From assembly GCF_026191915.1 (NCBI RefSeq), contig NZ_JAIMBY010000010.1, positions 86,662 to 150,661 on the forward strand: 64,000 bases of DNA, written 5' to 3'. Within the stretch, counting starts at the first letter, position 1; each line of letters opens with the position of its first letter. The translations under genes and the position numbers were made by a program. Origin of the DNA: Acidiphilium sp. PA. GTDB lineage: Bacteria > Pseudomonadota > Alphaproteobacteria > Acetobacterales > Acetobacteraceae. Below are positions 44,474 to 52,619 of this stretch, in pieces. The notes below the pieces were generated by a model. The model had not been told where the DNA came from. It saw only the letters and a program-made list of their open reading frames with translations, and ran no database searches.

Positions 44474-45721
44474 ATGACCAAGCGAAACCGCCGTGACGTG
44501 TTCAGGCTGGGTGCCGCCGCGGGGGCGACGGTGATTGCGGGTTCGGTGCGTGGCGCGCGCGGGGCGGCGCCGCCGGCGGACAATGCGTGGTCGAATTCAT
44601 TGGGTCATGGGGTGGACGGCAAGCCGTATGGCTCGCCCTCGCCGTTCGAGAAGAGTGTGGTGCGGCGGTATGTGCCGTGGCTGTCGCCGACGCGGGATGC
44701 CGATGCGAGCATGACGCCGTTGCAGGATCAGCCGGGGATCATCACGTCGAACGGGTTGTTTTTCGAGCGGTATCATGCGGGGTTGCCGCAGGTCGATCCG
44801 AAGGCGTTCCGGCTGATGATCAGCGGGCGGGTGAAGAGGCCGCTGCTGCTGACGCTGGATCAGCTGATGCGGTATCCTTCGGTGTCGCGTATCCATTTCA
44901 TCGAGTGTCCGGCCAATGGGGCGACGGAGTGGCCGGCGGCGCAGTTGAATTCGTTGCAGTTGACCCATGGCATGATCGGCTGCGCGGAATGGACGGGCGT
45001 GCTGTTGTCGACGTTGCTCGATGAGGCCGGGTTGTATTCCGACAGCCGGTGGGTGTGTGCGACGGGTTCGGATGGCGCGCATATGAACCGCAGCCTGCCG
45101 ATGATGAAATGCCTGGATGATTGCATGATCGCCTGGGGGCAGAACGGCGAGGCGGTGCGGCCGGAGCAGGGGTATCCGGCGCGGCTGGTGGTGCCGGGCT
45201 GGCAGGGCAATGTGAATGTGAAGTGGCTGCGCCAGATCGAGGTCGGGCCGGAGCCGTGGATGACGCGTGAGGAGACCAGCGAATACAGCGAATTGCTGGC
45301 GGATGGGACATCGCTCGGGTTCACCTGGGTGATGGACGCGAAATCGGTGATTACGTTTCCGTGCCCGGAGAGGCCGTTGACGCAGGGGCCGGGGTTTTAC
45401 GAGATCCGCGGGCTGGCGTGGAGCGGGCGGGGCAAGGTGAGACATGTGGATGTCTCGCTGGATGGCGGGGTGAATTTTCAGCGCGCCAGGCTCGATCATC
45501 CGATTCTGGACAAATGCCTGACGCGGTTCACGCTGCCGTGGTGGTGGGATGGCAAGGACGCGTTGATCCAGTCGCGCGTGACGGATGAGACGGGGTATGT
45601 GCAGCCGACGATCGTGCAGAAGCACAGGTTCTGGGGCGCTGATCCGGTTTACGGGAACAATGCGATTCAAACCTGGCAGGTTCTGGCCAGCGGGGCGGTG
45701 AACAATGTTCAGCTCTCGTAG
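44474..45721 (+). CDS. soxC: Sulfur/sulfite dehydrogenase, molybdenum subunit SoxC
   Basis: A 415-residue periplasmic sulfite-oxidase-fold molybdoenzyme. The N terminus has a twin-arginine signal (RRDVFRLGAAAGA), followed by the Moco domain with the molybdenum-coordinating cysteine in IHFIECPANG, and a C-terminal dimerisation domain (EIRGLAWSGRGKVRHVDVSL). With SoxD it oxidises the sulfane sulfur bound to SoxYZ, raising the electron yield of thiosulfate oxidation. It overlaps soxD by 17 bases. SoxXA and SoxYZ are not in the window. Confidence 0.9.
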   Translation: MTKRNRRDVFRLGAAAGATVIAGSVRGARGAAPPADNAWSNSLGHGVDGKPYGSPSPFEKSVVRRYVPWLSPTRDADASMTPLQDQPGIITSNGLFFERYHAGLPQVDPKAFRLMISGRVKRPLLLTLDQLMRYPSVSRIHFIECPANGATEWPAAQLNSLQLTHGMIGCAEWTGVLLSTLLDEAGLYSDSRWVCATGSDGAHMNRSLPMMKCLDDCMIAWGQNGEAVRPEQGYPARLVVPGWQGNVNVKWLRQIEVGPEPWMTREETSEYSELLADGTSLGFTWVMDAKSVITFPCPERPLTQGPGFYEIRGLAWSGRGKVRHVDVSLDGGVNFQRARLDHPILDKCLTRFTLPWWWDGKDALIQSRVTDETGYVQPTIVQKHRFWGADPVYGNNAIQTWQVLASGAVNNVQLS

Positions 45722-46511
45722 GGGGGTTGCGGTGCTGGCGGGTCTTGCGCTGATGGGCGGGCAGGCCGGTGCGGCGCCGACGCCGCCGCCGGGTTCGCCG
45801 CGTGGGGGCAATGCGGCGCAGCACGGTGCCGGTATTGTATCGAAAACGGATTTGCAGGTCTGGCGCGCCGAGGGTGACGGCAATGGCCGGCTCGGGCGGT
45901 ACAAACCGGCGAGGAGGCCGGGTTATTACGGGATCGGTACGGTGCCGAGCGCGGCGCAGATTGCGGGTTGGACGATTGCGGTGCCGCCGGGCGGGGCCGA
46001 TCTGCCATCGGGGTCGGGCACCGCGGCGGCGGGAGCGGCGGTTTATGCCAGCGATTGCGCGATGTGCCATGGCGCTTTTGGCGAGGGGGCGCATGATTAT
46101 CCGGCTCTGGCCGGTGGGGTGGGGTCGCTGGGCGGGTCGAGCCCGGAGCGGACGGTGGGCAGCTATTGGCCCTATGCGACGACGGTGTGGGATTACATCA
46201 ACCGCGCGATGCCGTTTTATGCGCCGCATACGCTCAAACCGGATCAGGTCTATGCGCTGACCGCGTATATTTTGAACATGAACGGTGTGACCAGGAGCGA
46301 TTGGGTTGCGGATGCGGCATCGGTGCCGCTGGTGAGGATGCCGAACCGCGATGGGTTCGACTGGAGCGATCCGCGACCGGTGACGCATAATACTGCGTGC
46401 ATGGAGGCTTGCGTCAGGCCGTCTTCGATCAGGATTACGTCGAGTGCGGTGACGATGCATTTGACCCCGCGGATGACCGGGCCGGTGGATCATATGAAAT
46501 CCGGGCAGTGA
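45705..46511 (+). CDS. soxD: Cytochrome c subunit SoxD (single heme)
   Basis: The 268-residue protein has an N-terminal signal peptide (cut after GGQAGAA). One heme-c motif, CAMCHG, lies near residue 119, with the distal methionine probably in YILNMNG. SoxD of Paracoccus is longer and diheme; this one lacks the C-terminal second heme domain, and CMEAC near the end is not a heme site. It accepts electrons from SoxC. Translationally coupled to soxC by overlap; soxB starts 45 bases after. Confidence 0.85.
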   Translation: MFSSRRGVAVLAGLALMGGQAGAAPTPPPGSPRGGNAAQHGAGIVSKTDLQVWRAEGDGNGRLGRYKPARRPGYYGIGTVPSAAQIAGWTIAVPPGGADLPSGSGTAAAGAAVYASDCAMCHGAFGEGAHDYPALAGGVGSLGGSSPERTVGSYWPYATTVWDYINRAMPFYAPHTLKPDQVYALTAYILNMNGVTRSDWVADAASVPLVRMPNRDGFDWSDPRPVTHNTACMEACVRPSSIRITSSAVTMHLTPRMTGPVDHMKSGQ

Positions 46512-46556
46512 GGGTGGGCGTCGCGCTGTCGTGTCCGGTGGACCGGTGAGGATTTC

Positions 46557-48293
46557 ATGATGCGGACGACACGGCGGGGCGTGATGATGGCGGCGGCGAG
46601 TACGGCGCTGTTGCCGCGCCTGTCGGTTTCGGCGGCGGATGCATACGATGTGCCGATGCAGGGCGATGTGCGGATCATTCACCAGACCGACACGCATGCC
46701 AACGCGCGGCCGGTGCGGTTTCGCGAGCCGAACCAGAACATCGGGGTTGGTGCCGCGCGCGGCCGGCCGCCGCATCTGGTGGGCAAGAATTTCCTGAAAA
46801 TGTACCATATGCAGTCGGGCACCAGGGCCGCGCATGCGTTCATGTTTCTGGATTTCGAGCAGCTGGCGCATCGGTTTGGCAGGCTCGGCGGGTTCGCCGC
46901 GATGAAGACGGTGATCGACACGCTGCGCGCCGGGGCGGGTGCGGGCAGATCGCTGCTGCTGGATGGCGGGGATTTGTGCCAGGGCACGGGTGTTGCCGAT
47001 CTGACCGGCGGGCTGAGCATGGTTACGCTGGGCAATCTGCTGGGCATCGATGCGATGACCGGGCACTGGGAATTCACCTACGGCCAGGACGGGCTTGGCA
47101 AGATCATCAAGGCGCTGCGCGGTACGTTCATTGCGCAGAACGTGTTTTTATCGGCCGAGGCGGGGATGATGGGGGTCGCGGCGTTCGATCAGACCACGGG
47201 TCAGGTGTTTCCGCCCTATGTGATCAGGGAATTGGGGCGCTATCGGGTTGGCGTGATCGGGCAGGCGTTTCCCTATGTGCCGATTGCGCATCCGCGCCGG
47301 TTCGTGCCGGATTGGCGGTTCGGGATCAGGGCCGGCAATCTGCAGAAGATGATCGACGAATTGCGCCAGACGCATAAGGTCGATGCGGTGCTGCTGCTGT
47401 CGCACAACGGCATGGCGGTGGATTTGAAACTGGCCGCGCAGGTGACGGGGCTGGATATCATTCTGGGGGGGCATACCCATGATGCGGTGCCGGCGCCGGT
47501 GCTGGTGAAGAATGCCGGCGGCACTACGATTGTGACCAATGCCGGGGCGGCCGGCAAGTTCATCGCCGTGCTCGATCTGGAACTTGGCAAGGGCAGGCTG
47601 AAGGATCTGCATTATCGATTGTTGCCGATCTATACCGATCGGATCAAGCCGGATGCGGTGGTGCGCGATGCGATCGAGGCGGCGGAGGCGCCGCATCGGG
47701 CGATGCTGGATGAGACGCTCGCGACGACCGAGGTATTGTTATATCGACGTAACAATTTTTATGGTTCGGTCGATCAGGTGATCATGGATGCGCTGCGCGA
47801 GGAGATGGATGCGCAGATTGCGTTTTCGCCAGGGTTTCGCTGGGGCAATTCGTTTCTGAGCGGCAGCGTGTTGACGATGGGCGATTTGCTGACGGAGACC
47901 GCGATCACGTATCCGATGGTGTATGTGTCGATGATGACGGGGGCGGCGATCAAGGCGATGATGGAGGATGTCTGCGATAATCTGTTCAATCCGAACCCGT
48001 ATTATCAGCAGGGCGGCGATATGATCCGCGTTGGTGGGATGAATTATGCCTGCGCGCCGGCCAAGTTGATCGGGCATCGGATCAGCGGGATGGTGCTCGA
48101 TAACGGCGAGACGGTCGAGGCGGGCAAGACGTATAAGGTGGTGAGCTGGGCTTCGGTGTCGTTGCCGCAGACCGGCACGCCGGTGTGGGCGGTGGTGGCC
48201 GCCAATCTGAAACGCAGGAAGATCGTGCGGCTCATTAAACCCAACCAGGTCAAGCTGATCGGGGTTGCGGGGAATCCCGGTTACGCTGTCTGA
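46557..48293 (+). CDS. soxB: Thiosulfohydrolase SoxB
   Basis: A 578-residue periplasmic dinuclear manganese hydrolase of the 5'-nucleotidase family that releases sulfate from SoxY-bound thiosulfonate. Metal-site segments are HQTDTHANARPV, LLLDGGDLCQG, TGHWEFTYG, LLSHNGMAVD and ILGGHTHDAV; a twin-arginine-like TTRRGVMMAAAS precedes the mature protein. REPNQNIGVGAARG is specific to SoxB rather than nucleotidases. It normally acts on SoxYZ, whose genes are not nearby. Confidence 0.93.
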   Translation: MMRTTRRGVMMAAASTALLPRLSVSAADAYDVPMQGDVRIIHQTDTHANARPVRFREPNQNIGVGAARGRPPHLVGKNFLKMYHMQSGTRAAHAFMFLDFEQLAHRFGRLGGFAAMKTVIDTLRAGAGAGRSLLLDGGDLCQGTGVADLTGGLSMVTLGNLLGIDAMTGHWEFTYGQDGLGKIIKALRGTFIAQNVFLSAEAGMMGVAAFDQTTGQVFPPYVIRELGRYRVGVIGQAFPYVPIAHPRRFVPDWRFGIRAGNLQKMIDELRQTHKVDAVLLLSHNGMAVDLKLAAQVTGLDIILGGHTHDAVPAPVLVKNAGGTTIVTNAGAAGKFIAVLDLELGKGRLKDLHYRLLPIYTDRIKPDAVVRDAIEAAEAPHRAMLDETLATTEVLLYRRNNFYGSVDQVIMDALREEMDAQIAFSPGFRWGNSFLSGSVLTMGDLLTETAITYPMVYVSMMTGAAIKAMMEDVCDNLFNPNPYYQQGGDMIRVGGMNYACAPAKLIGHRISGMVLDNGETVEAGKTYKVVSWASVSLPQTGTPVWAVVAANLKRRKIVRLIKPNQVKLIGVAGNPGYAV

Positions 48294-48405
48294 TTGCTTG
48301 GTTGATTGTCACGATGGTGCTGCCGCCGATCGTCTGGATCATGTCGCTGCGAACCGTGGGTGGCATGGTCGGTCATGGCTTGTCCTTCTGGTGATGGCGT
48401 TGGGG

Positions 48406-49299
48406 TTATGGCGCGGTGCCCGGTGCTTGGTCACCCAGGACGTGGCCGTTCACTGTTTTGCCGTACATCGAGTATTTGTTGTTGTGGTATTTGCTGCGGG
48501 TGACCGCGACCGAATTGGTGAAGCGCGGGTCCTGCGGGCGGTTCTGGCTGTCGATATAGGTTGCGACATCCCAGGACTGCTGGACGCTGAGCGTGCCGAC
48601 CGCGCCATAGGGCATGTTGGCGTGGACGAAGGCGGCGGCGTTTTTGATGCTGCCCATGCCGGCGCCCCAATTGAAGGATTTGTCGCCCCAGAGTGCGGGA
48701 AACACGGTCTGGCCGCGTGCGTACTGGCCCTGGCCGGCCGCACCGTGGCAGAGCGCGCAGTTTGATGCGTAGACCGCCGCACCGGCGGCGTAGGTCGCCG
48801 GTTTGGGCGGTGGGGCGAGTTCGGGATAGCCGCGCCCGGCGAGCGGCGTACCGGTGGGGGCGCCGCTCGTCAGCCAGTAGGCATAGGCTTCGAGGGCGAC
48901 GATGGTCGGGCTGCCGAGCGCGGGCACTTTGCCGTTTTCGCTATAGGCGAAGCAGCCTTGCAGCCGCATGCCGAAGCTGTTGACCTTGCCGTTTTTGGAG
49001 CGGTAGGCGGGGTAGGCGTTGTAGGCGGCCCACATCGGCGCGGAACCGGCGAGGCGGCCGGCATCGAGGTGGCAGTTGCTGCAATTCAGCGCGTTGCCGA
49101 TGACGCCTTTTTCGAAGATCGTGGTGTGGCGGAAGATGTTTTCGCCCCGTTTGACGGCATCGCCGAATTTGCCGCCGGGCATGGCGCTTTCCGGCGGTGG
49201 GGTGAAGGCGAGCGGGCCGGGCGGCGGGGCGGCGTGGGCGTGCGAGGTCGAGGCGAGAAGGTTCAGGGCGAGCAGGGGGGCTGCGATGGTTTGGCGCAT
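48406..49299 (-). CDS. tsdA: Thiosulfate dehydrogenase, diheme cytochrome c TsdA
   Basis: The 297-residue protein has a signal peptide (cut near SHAHAA). It is a periplasmic diheme cytochrome: CSNCHLD near residue 75 and CALCHGA near 180, with the TsdA-type segments GENIFRHT, FGMRLQGCFAYSENGK and YIDSQNRPQDPRF. It couples two thiosulfates into tetrathionate; the Cys in QGCF fits the active-site heme-ligating cysteine known in TsdA. ATG at 49299 shares one base with the stop of the cytochrome c4-like gene upstream (TAATG). Start and length fit the family. Confidence 0.87.
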   Translation of the reverse strand: MRQTIAAPLLALNLLASTSHAHAAPPPGPLAFTPPPESAMPGGKFGDAVKRGENIFRHTTIFEKGVIGNALNCSNCHLDAGRLAGSAPMWAAYNAYPAYRSKNGKVNSFGMRLQGCFAYSENGKVPALGSPTIVALEAYAYWLTSGAPTGTPLAGRGYPELAPPPKPATYAAGAAVYASNCALCHGAAGQGQYARGQTVFPALWGDKSFNWGAGMGSIKNAAAFVHANMPYGAVGTLSVQQSWDVATYIDSQNRPQDPRFTNSVAVTRSKYHNNKYSMYGKTVNGHVLGDQAPGTAP

Positions 49300-49952
49300 T
49301 ATTTTGCTTCCTTGACGGCGCCGGGTTTGGGCAGGGCGGTCGGGTTGGCGGCGAGCGCCGCGTAGTAGGCGGCGACCGCTTCGATTTGCGTGTTGCTGAG
49401 CTTGCCGGCGACATTGCACATCAGATGCAGCGGATCGTTCTTGCGGCTGTGTTTCTGCCAGTCGGTGAGTTGTGCGGCGAGGTATTGTTTCGGCTGGCCG
49501 GCGAAGCGGGGGAATTGGGCGCCGACGCCGATGCCGTAGGGGCCGTGGCAGGATGCACAGGATGGCAGGCCGGTGAGCTGGTGGTTCCATGCGCCGTTGA
49601 GGGCGAGGGTGGCACCGGGGCCGGTGGGCAGGGGGTTGGGTTCGGGTATGGGCGGCACTTTCAGGGCGGCGTAGTATTGGCCGATCACCGTGCGTTGCGC
49701 GCTGGTCAGGCTGGTGGCGATGCCGGTCATGATGGCATTGATGCGGCTGCCGTGTTTGAAGCTGTAGAGCTGTTGCTCGATATAGGGCGCGGGCAGGCCA
49801 GCCAGAGCGGGGAAGCCGGCGGTGGCGTTGCCGAGGCCGTTGGCGCCATGGCAGGCCGCGCAGCTTGCGACCTGCGGCGGTGGTGCCGCTGCTGCGAGGC
49901 AGGGGCCGGCGAGGATGATCGTTGCGAGGATGCGGCGCGGTAGTCGGGCCAT
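49299..49952 (-). CDS. tsdB: Diheme cytochrome c4-like protein, likely TsdB
   Basis: A 217-residue exported diheme cytochrome with CAACHG and CASCHG, one in each of two repeated cytochrome domains (each about 95 residues with PALAGLPAPYIEQQL or PRFAGQPKQYLAAQL). This is the architecture of cytochrome c4 and of TsdB, the electron acceptor of TsdA; the one-base overlap with tsdA supports the latter. ATG at 49952 has GGTGGAG upstream. It could pass electrons on to a terminal oxidase. Confidence 0.82.
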   Translation of the reverse strand: MARLPRRILATIILAGPCLAAAAPPPQVASCAACHGANGLGNATAGFPALAGLPAPYIEQQLYSFKHGSRINAIMTGIATSLTSAQRTVIGQYYAALKVPPIPEPNPLPTGPGATLALNGAWNHQLTGLPSCASCHGPYGIGVGAQFPRFAGQPKQYLAAQLTDWQKHSRKNDPLHLMCNVAGKLSNTQIEAVAAYYAALAANPTALPKPGAVKEAK

Positions 49953-50063
49953 GGTGTGGACTCCACCTGAAACGATGTGCGGGATCATAGAACGCTGGAT
50001 TGTGAGGAATACTGTGGTTTGGGCGATTGGACTGATCGGTTTTCGAGATCGGTTAGGAAGAGT

Positions 50064-50089
50064 CTTCTTTTTTGTGAACAAAAAAGAAG
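50064..50089. repeat. AT-rich hairpin repeat, copy 7
   Basis: A perfect 26-base palindrome: CTTCTTTTTTGT, GA loop, ACAAAAAAGAAG. It lacks the AAAAACTTTTT flank of the other copies. It lies between the sqr stop and the cytochrome c4-like start. Confidence 0.8.
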
Positions 50090-50122
50090 CGCTTGCTTGC
50101 CTTCTCTTTTGAAAATCAGCAA

Positions 50123-51427
50123 TCAAGCCGCGTCCGCAAAGCTGCGTTCCTTATGGCCGATATCGAACTCGTTGCCTTTCAGCATCATGTTCCAATACAG
50201 GAACGGCAGGAATTTCGATTTGAGCAGCCAGCCAGAGTAGCGTGGTTTGCGCGGGTCGAGCGGGAAGCTGGGGGTTACTTTGCCGCCGTAGGTGAATTCG
50301 GCGAGCACGATTTTGCCGTAGGCGGTGGTGAGCGGGCAGGAGCCGTAGCCGTCGTAGGCGGCGGTGAGGGTTTGGGCGTTCATGGCGGCGATCAGGTTGC
50401 GGACCAGCACCGGCGCCTGCATGCGGACGGCGGCGGCGGTTTTGCTGTTGGGGGTGCTGGCGGCATCGCCGAGGGCGAAGATATTGCTGAATTTGACGTG
50501 TTGCATGGTCGCCTGATGGACCTCGACAAAGCCGGCGGCGTTGGCGATCGGGCTGGTTTTCAGAACGTCGGGCGCGCTTTGGGGTGGGGTGACGTGGATC
50601 ATGTCGAAGGCGCGGACTGATTCCGTGATTGTGCCATCGGGTGCGGTGACCGCGAAGATGGCTTTTTTGGCGGGGCCGTCGATCGCTTTCAGGGTGGTTT
50701 TGTAGTTCACCGCGATGGCGTGATCCTGCATGGCGGCCTTGAGGGCGGGGATAAAATAGCCGACGCCGAACAGGGCATCGAGTGCGGTGCAGAATTCGAT
50801 TTCGGCGCCGGCGCGTTTGTTGGTGCGCCGGAGGTGATCGGCCGCGAGATAGGCGATTTTCTGGGGCGCGCCGGGGCATTTGATCGGTATGGGCGGTTGC
50901 GTGAAGATCATGCGGCCGCCTTCGAAATTGCGGATGCATTGCCAGGTGTAGGCGGCCAGATCGCCGCGGTAGTTGCTGCACACGCCGTTGCGGCCGAGGG
51001 TTTCGGTCAATCCTTCGATCTTGCCCCAGTCGAGTTGCAGGCCGGGGCAGGCGATGAGGTAGCGATAGGCGAGGCGGGTGCCATCGGCCAGCACGACGGT
51101 GTTGTGATCGGGCTCGAACGTGGCGGCGGCTTGTTTGATCCATTCGACGCCGTTGGGGATCAGGGTTGCCTCGGCGCGGGTGGTTTGTTCGAGGGTGAAG
51201 ATACCGGCGCCGACCAGGGTCCAGCCCGGTTGGTAGGAATGGGTGGTGGCGGGATCGACGATGGCGATGGTGCATTTCGTCTTGCCTCGGAGCAGGGCGG
51301 CGGTGGTGATGCCGGCGGCGCCGCCGCCGATGATCAGGATATCGAAACTGCGATCGGCGGTCAGGGCCGTGGTCGGGGGCGCGGTCGGGTCGGTTGGGCC
51401 ATCGGGGTTCGATGGGGTGGCGGGCAT
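50123..51427 (-). CDS. sqr: Sulfide:quinone oxidoreductase, type II
   Basis: A 434-residue FAD enzyme on the inner membrane that oxidises sulfide to polysulfide or sulfane sulfur and reduces quinone. The FAD motif is ILIIGGGAAGITTAAL near residue 30. The two redox cysteines align with those of human SQOR, in IKCPGAPQK and YGSCPLTTAYG; IHVTPPQSAPDVLKTSP and FLYWNMMLKG are also shared, which sets it in type II rather than the type I enzymes of phototrophs. ATG at 51427 has AGGA upstream; thirty codons further up are open but repetitive. Confidence 0.9.
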   Translation of the reverse strand: MPATPSNPDGPTDPTAPPTTALTADRSFDILIIGGGAAGITTAALLRGKTKCTIAIVDPATTHSYQPGWTLVGAGIFTLEQTTRAEATLIPNGVEWIKQAAATFEPDHNTVVLADGTRLAYRYLIACPGLQLDWGKIEGLTETLGRNGVCSNYRGDLAAYTWQCIRNFEGGRMIFTQPPIPIKCPGAPQKIAYLAADHLRRTNKRAGAEIEFCTALDALFGVGYFIPALKAAMQDHAIAVNYKTTLKAIDGPAKKAIFAVTAPDGTITESVRAFDMIHVTPPQSAPDVLKTSPIANAAGFVEVHQATMQHVKFSNIFALGDAASTPNSKTAAAVRMQAPVLVRNLIAAMNAQTLTAAYDGYGSCPLTTAYGKIVLAEFTYGGKVTPSFPLDPRKPRYSGWLLKSKFLPFLYWNMMLKGNEFDIGHKERSFADAA

Positions 51428-51439
51428 GGCGTTGTCCTT

Positions 51440-51491
51440 CTGTTTTTCCGTTTGGAAACCGGGGGCTGTTTTTCCGTTTTGAAACCGGGGG
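51440..51491. repeat. Tandem 26-bp repeat in the sqr/tauE divergent promoter
   Basis: Two adjacent units of 26 bases that begin CTGTTTTTCCGTTT and end GAAACCGGGGG and differ at a single base. Each unit holds a near-palindrome, CCGTTT-GAAACCGG. They sit in the sqr 5' leader or promoter, 13 bases above the sqr start codon. Confidence 0.7.
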
Positions 51492-51540
51492 CGCGGCTTC
51501 GATCTATTTATTTGCAAACTATCACTTCAATGTCTAGCTT

Positions 51541-51552
51541 AATTACGTAATT
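51541..51552. promoter_or_regulatory. Palindromic operator candidate between sqr and tauE
   Basis: A perfect 12-base palindrome AATTACGTAATT, standing out as AT-rich in a GC-rich gap. The divergent sqr/tauE pair is a natural target for a sulfide-sensing repressor, but no such gene is adjacent. Function is inferred. Confidence 0.4.
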
Positions 51553-51609
51553 TAGGTCATTGGATGCCGGCGGATCGGGCGGAGCAGAGGCGATCGCGAT
51601 CGGGGGGAT

Positions 51610-52410
51610 ATGATGGAACAATTGATCCTGGCGATTTTGTCGGGCGGCGTGGTGGGGTTTACGCTTGGATTGATCGGCGGCGGTGGCTCGATTCTGGCGA
51701 CACCGCTGATGCTGTATGTGGTGGGGTTGGCGCCGCATCGGGCGATCGGGACCGGTGCGCTGGCGGTTTCGGTCAATGCGTTTGCGAATTTTGCCGGCCA
51801 TGCGCGTAAGCGGAACGTGCGGTGGCGCAGCGCGATCATTTTTTCAATCCTCGGGATTGTGGGTGCGCTGGCGGGATCGACGCTGGGCAAGCAGTTCGAG
51901 GGCAAGAAACTTTTGTTTCTGTTCGCGATTCTGATGATTGCGGTGGGGATTCTGATGTTGCGGCGGCGGCCACCGGCGGGCGGCCGCGGTGCTGAAGCGG
52001 TGGATGAGGGGTCGCTCGATCTGCGCACGAGTTTGCAGGTGTGCGTTGCGGCGCTGATCGTGGGTGCGCTGTCGGGGTTTTTCGGGATCGGCGGCGGGTT
52101 TCTGATCGTGCCGGGGCTGCTGTTCTCGACCGGGATGCCGATGATTTTTGCGATCGGGTCGTCGCTGCTGTCGGTCGGGACGTTCGGGCTGACCACAGCG
52201 GTCAATTACGCCGCATCCGGGCTGGTGTCATGGGTGGTGGCGGCGGAATTCATTGCCGGCGGAGTGGCTGGCGGGTTGATCGGGACGCGGGTTGCGATGA
52301 CGCTGGCGCCGCGCCGTGCGGCGCTGAACCGGGTGTTTGCCGGGCTGGTGTTCGTTGTGGCGATTTATATGCTGTATCGGAATGCGGCTTCGTTTGGGGT
52401 GCAGTTTTAG
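51610..52410 (+). CDS. Sulfite exporter TauE/SafE family permease
   Basis: A 266-residue inner-membrane protein with two repeats of the TauE domain: GFTLGLIGGGGSILATPLM at residue 15 and SGFFGIGGGFLIVPGLL near 155, joined by a hydrophilic Arg-rich linker. Members move sulfite, sulfonates or sulfur compounds across the membrane. Its divergent position next to sqr, and the sox/tsd genes nearby, suggest export of sulfite or import of a sulfur species during sulfide oxidation. GGGGG precedes the ATG. Confidence 0.88.
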   Translation: MMEQLILAILSGGVVGFTLGLIGGGGSILATPLMLYVVGLAPHRAIGTGALAVSVNAFANFAGHARKRNVRWRSAIIFSILGIVGALAGSTLGKQFEGKKLLFLFAILMIAVGILMLRRRPPAGGRGAEAVDEGSLDLRTSLQVCVAALIVGALSGFFGIGGGFLIVPGLLFSTGMPMIFAIGSSLLSVGTFGLTTAVNYAASGLVSWVVAAEFIAGGVAGGLIGTRVAMTLAPRRAALNRVFAGLVFVVAIYMLYRNAASFGVQF

Positions 52411-52413
52411 GAA

Positions 52414-52449
52414 GCACTTCTTTTTTGTAAAAAAGAAGCAAAAAACTTT
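52414..52449 (-). repeat. AT-rich hairpin repeat, copy 8
   Basis: CTTCTTTTTT-GT-AAAAAAGAAG followed by CAAAAAACTTT. It starts four bases after the tauE stop, a plausible terminator. Left partner of an inverted pair with copy 9; the spacer is 47 bases, as for copies 3 and 4. Confidence 0.85.
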
Positions 52450-52496
52450 CCAACTCTGAGGCACGGCCGTTTTCACCGTCACGGGCCCAAATTAAC

Positions 52497-52527
52497 AAAG
52501 CTTTTTTTGTTCACAAAAAAGAAGATT
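52497..52527 (+). repeat. AT-rich hairpin repeat, copy 9
   Basis: AAAGCTTTTTTTGT, TC loop, ACAAAAAAGAAG. Inverted partner of copy 8; it ends 92 bases before the FnrN-like start codon. Confidence 0.75.
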
Positions 52528-52619
52528 CTGCCCTTCCCTCAAATTGAGCTCACCTGATTGCGACCAACGACGGCGAGGCGTAAAGTCAGGTGCGATCGGA
52601 TTTGTGGGAGTCTCGCAAG

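Noticed and set aside
42709..44583. 624-codon minus-strand frame spanning repeats and two other genes
   Set aside because: It reads through two hairpin repeats and has a low-complexity Pro/His/Arg composition with no recognisable domain.
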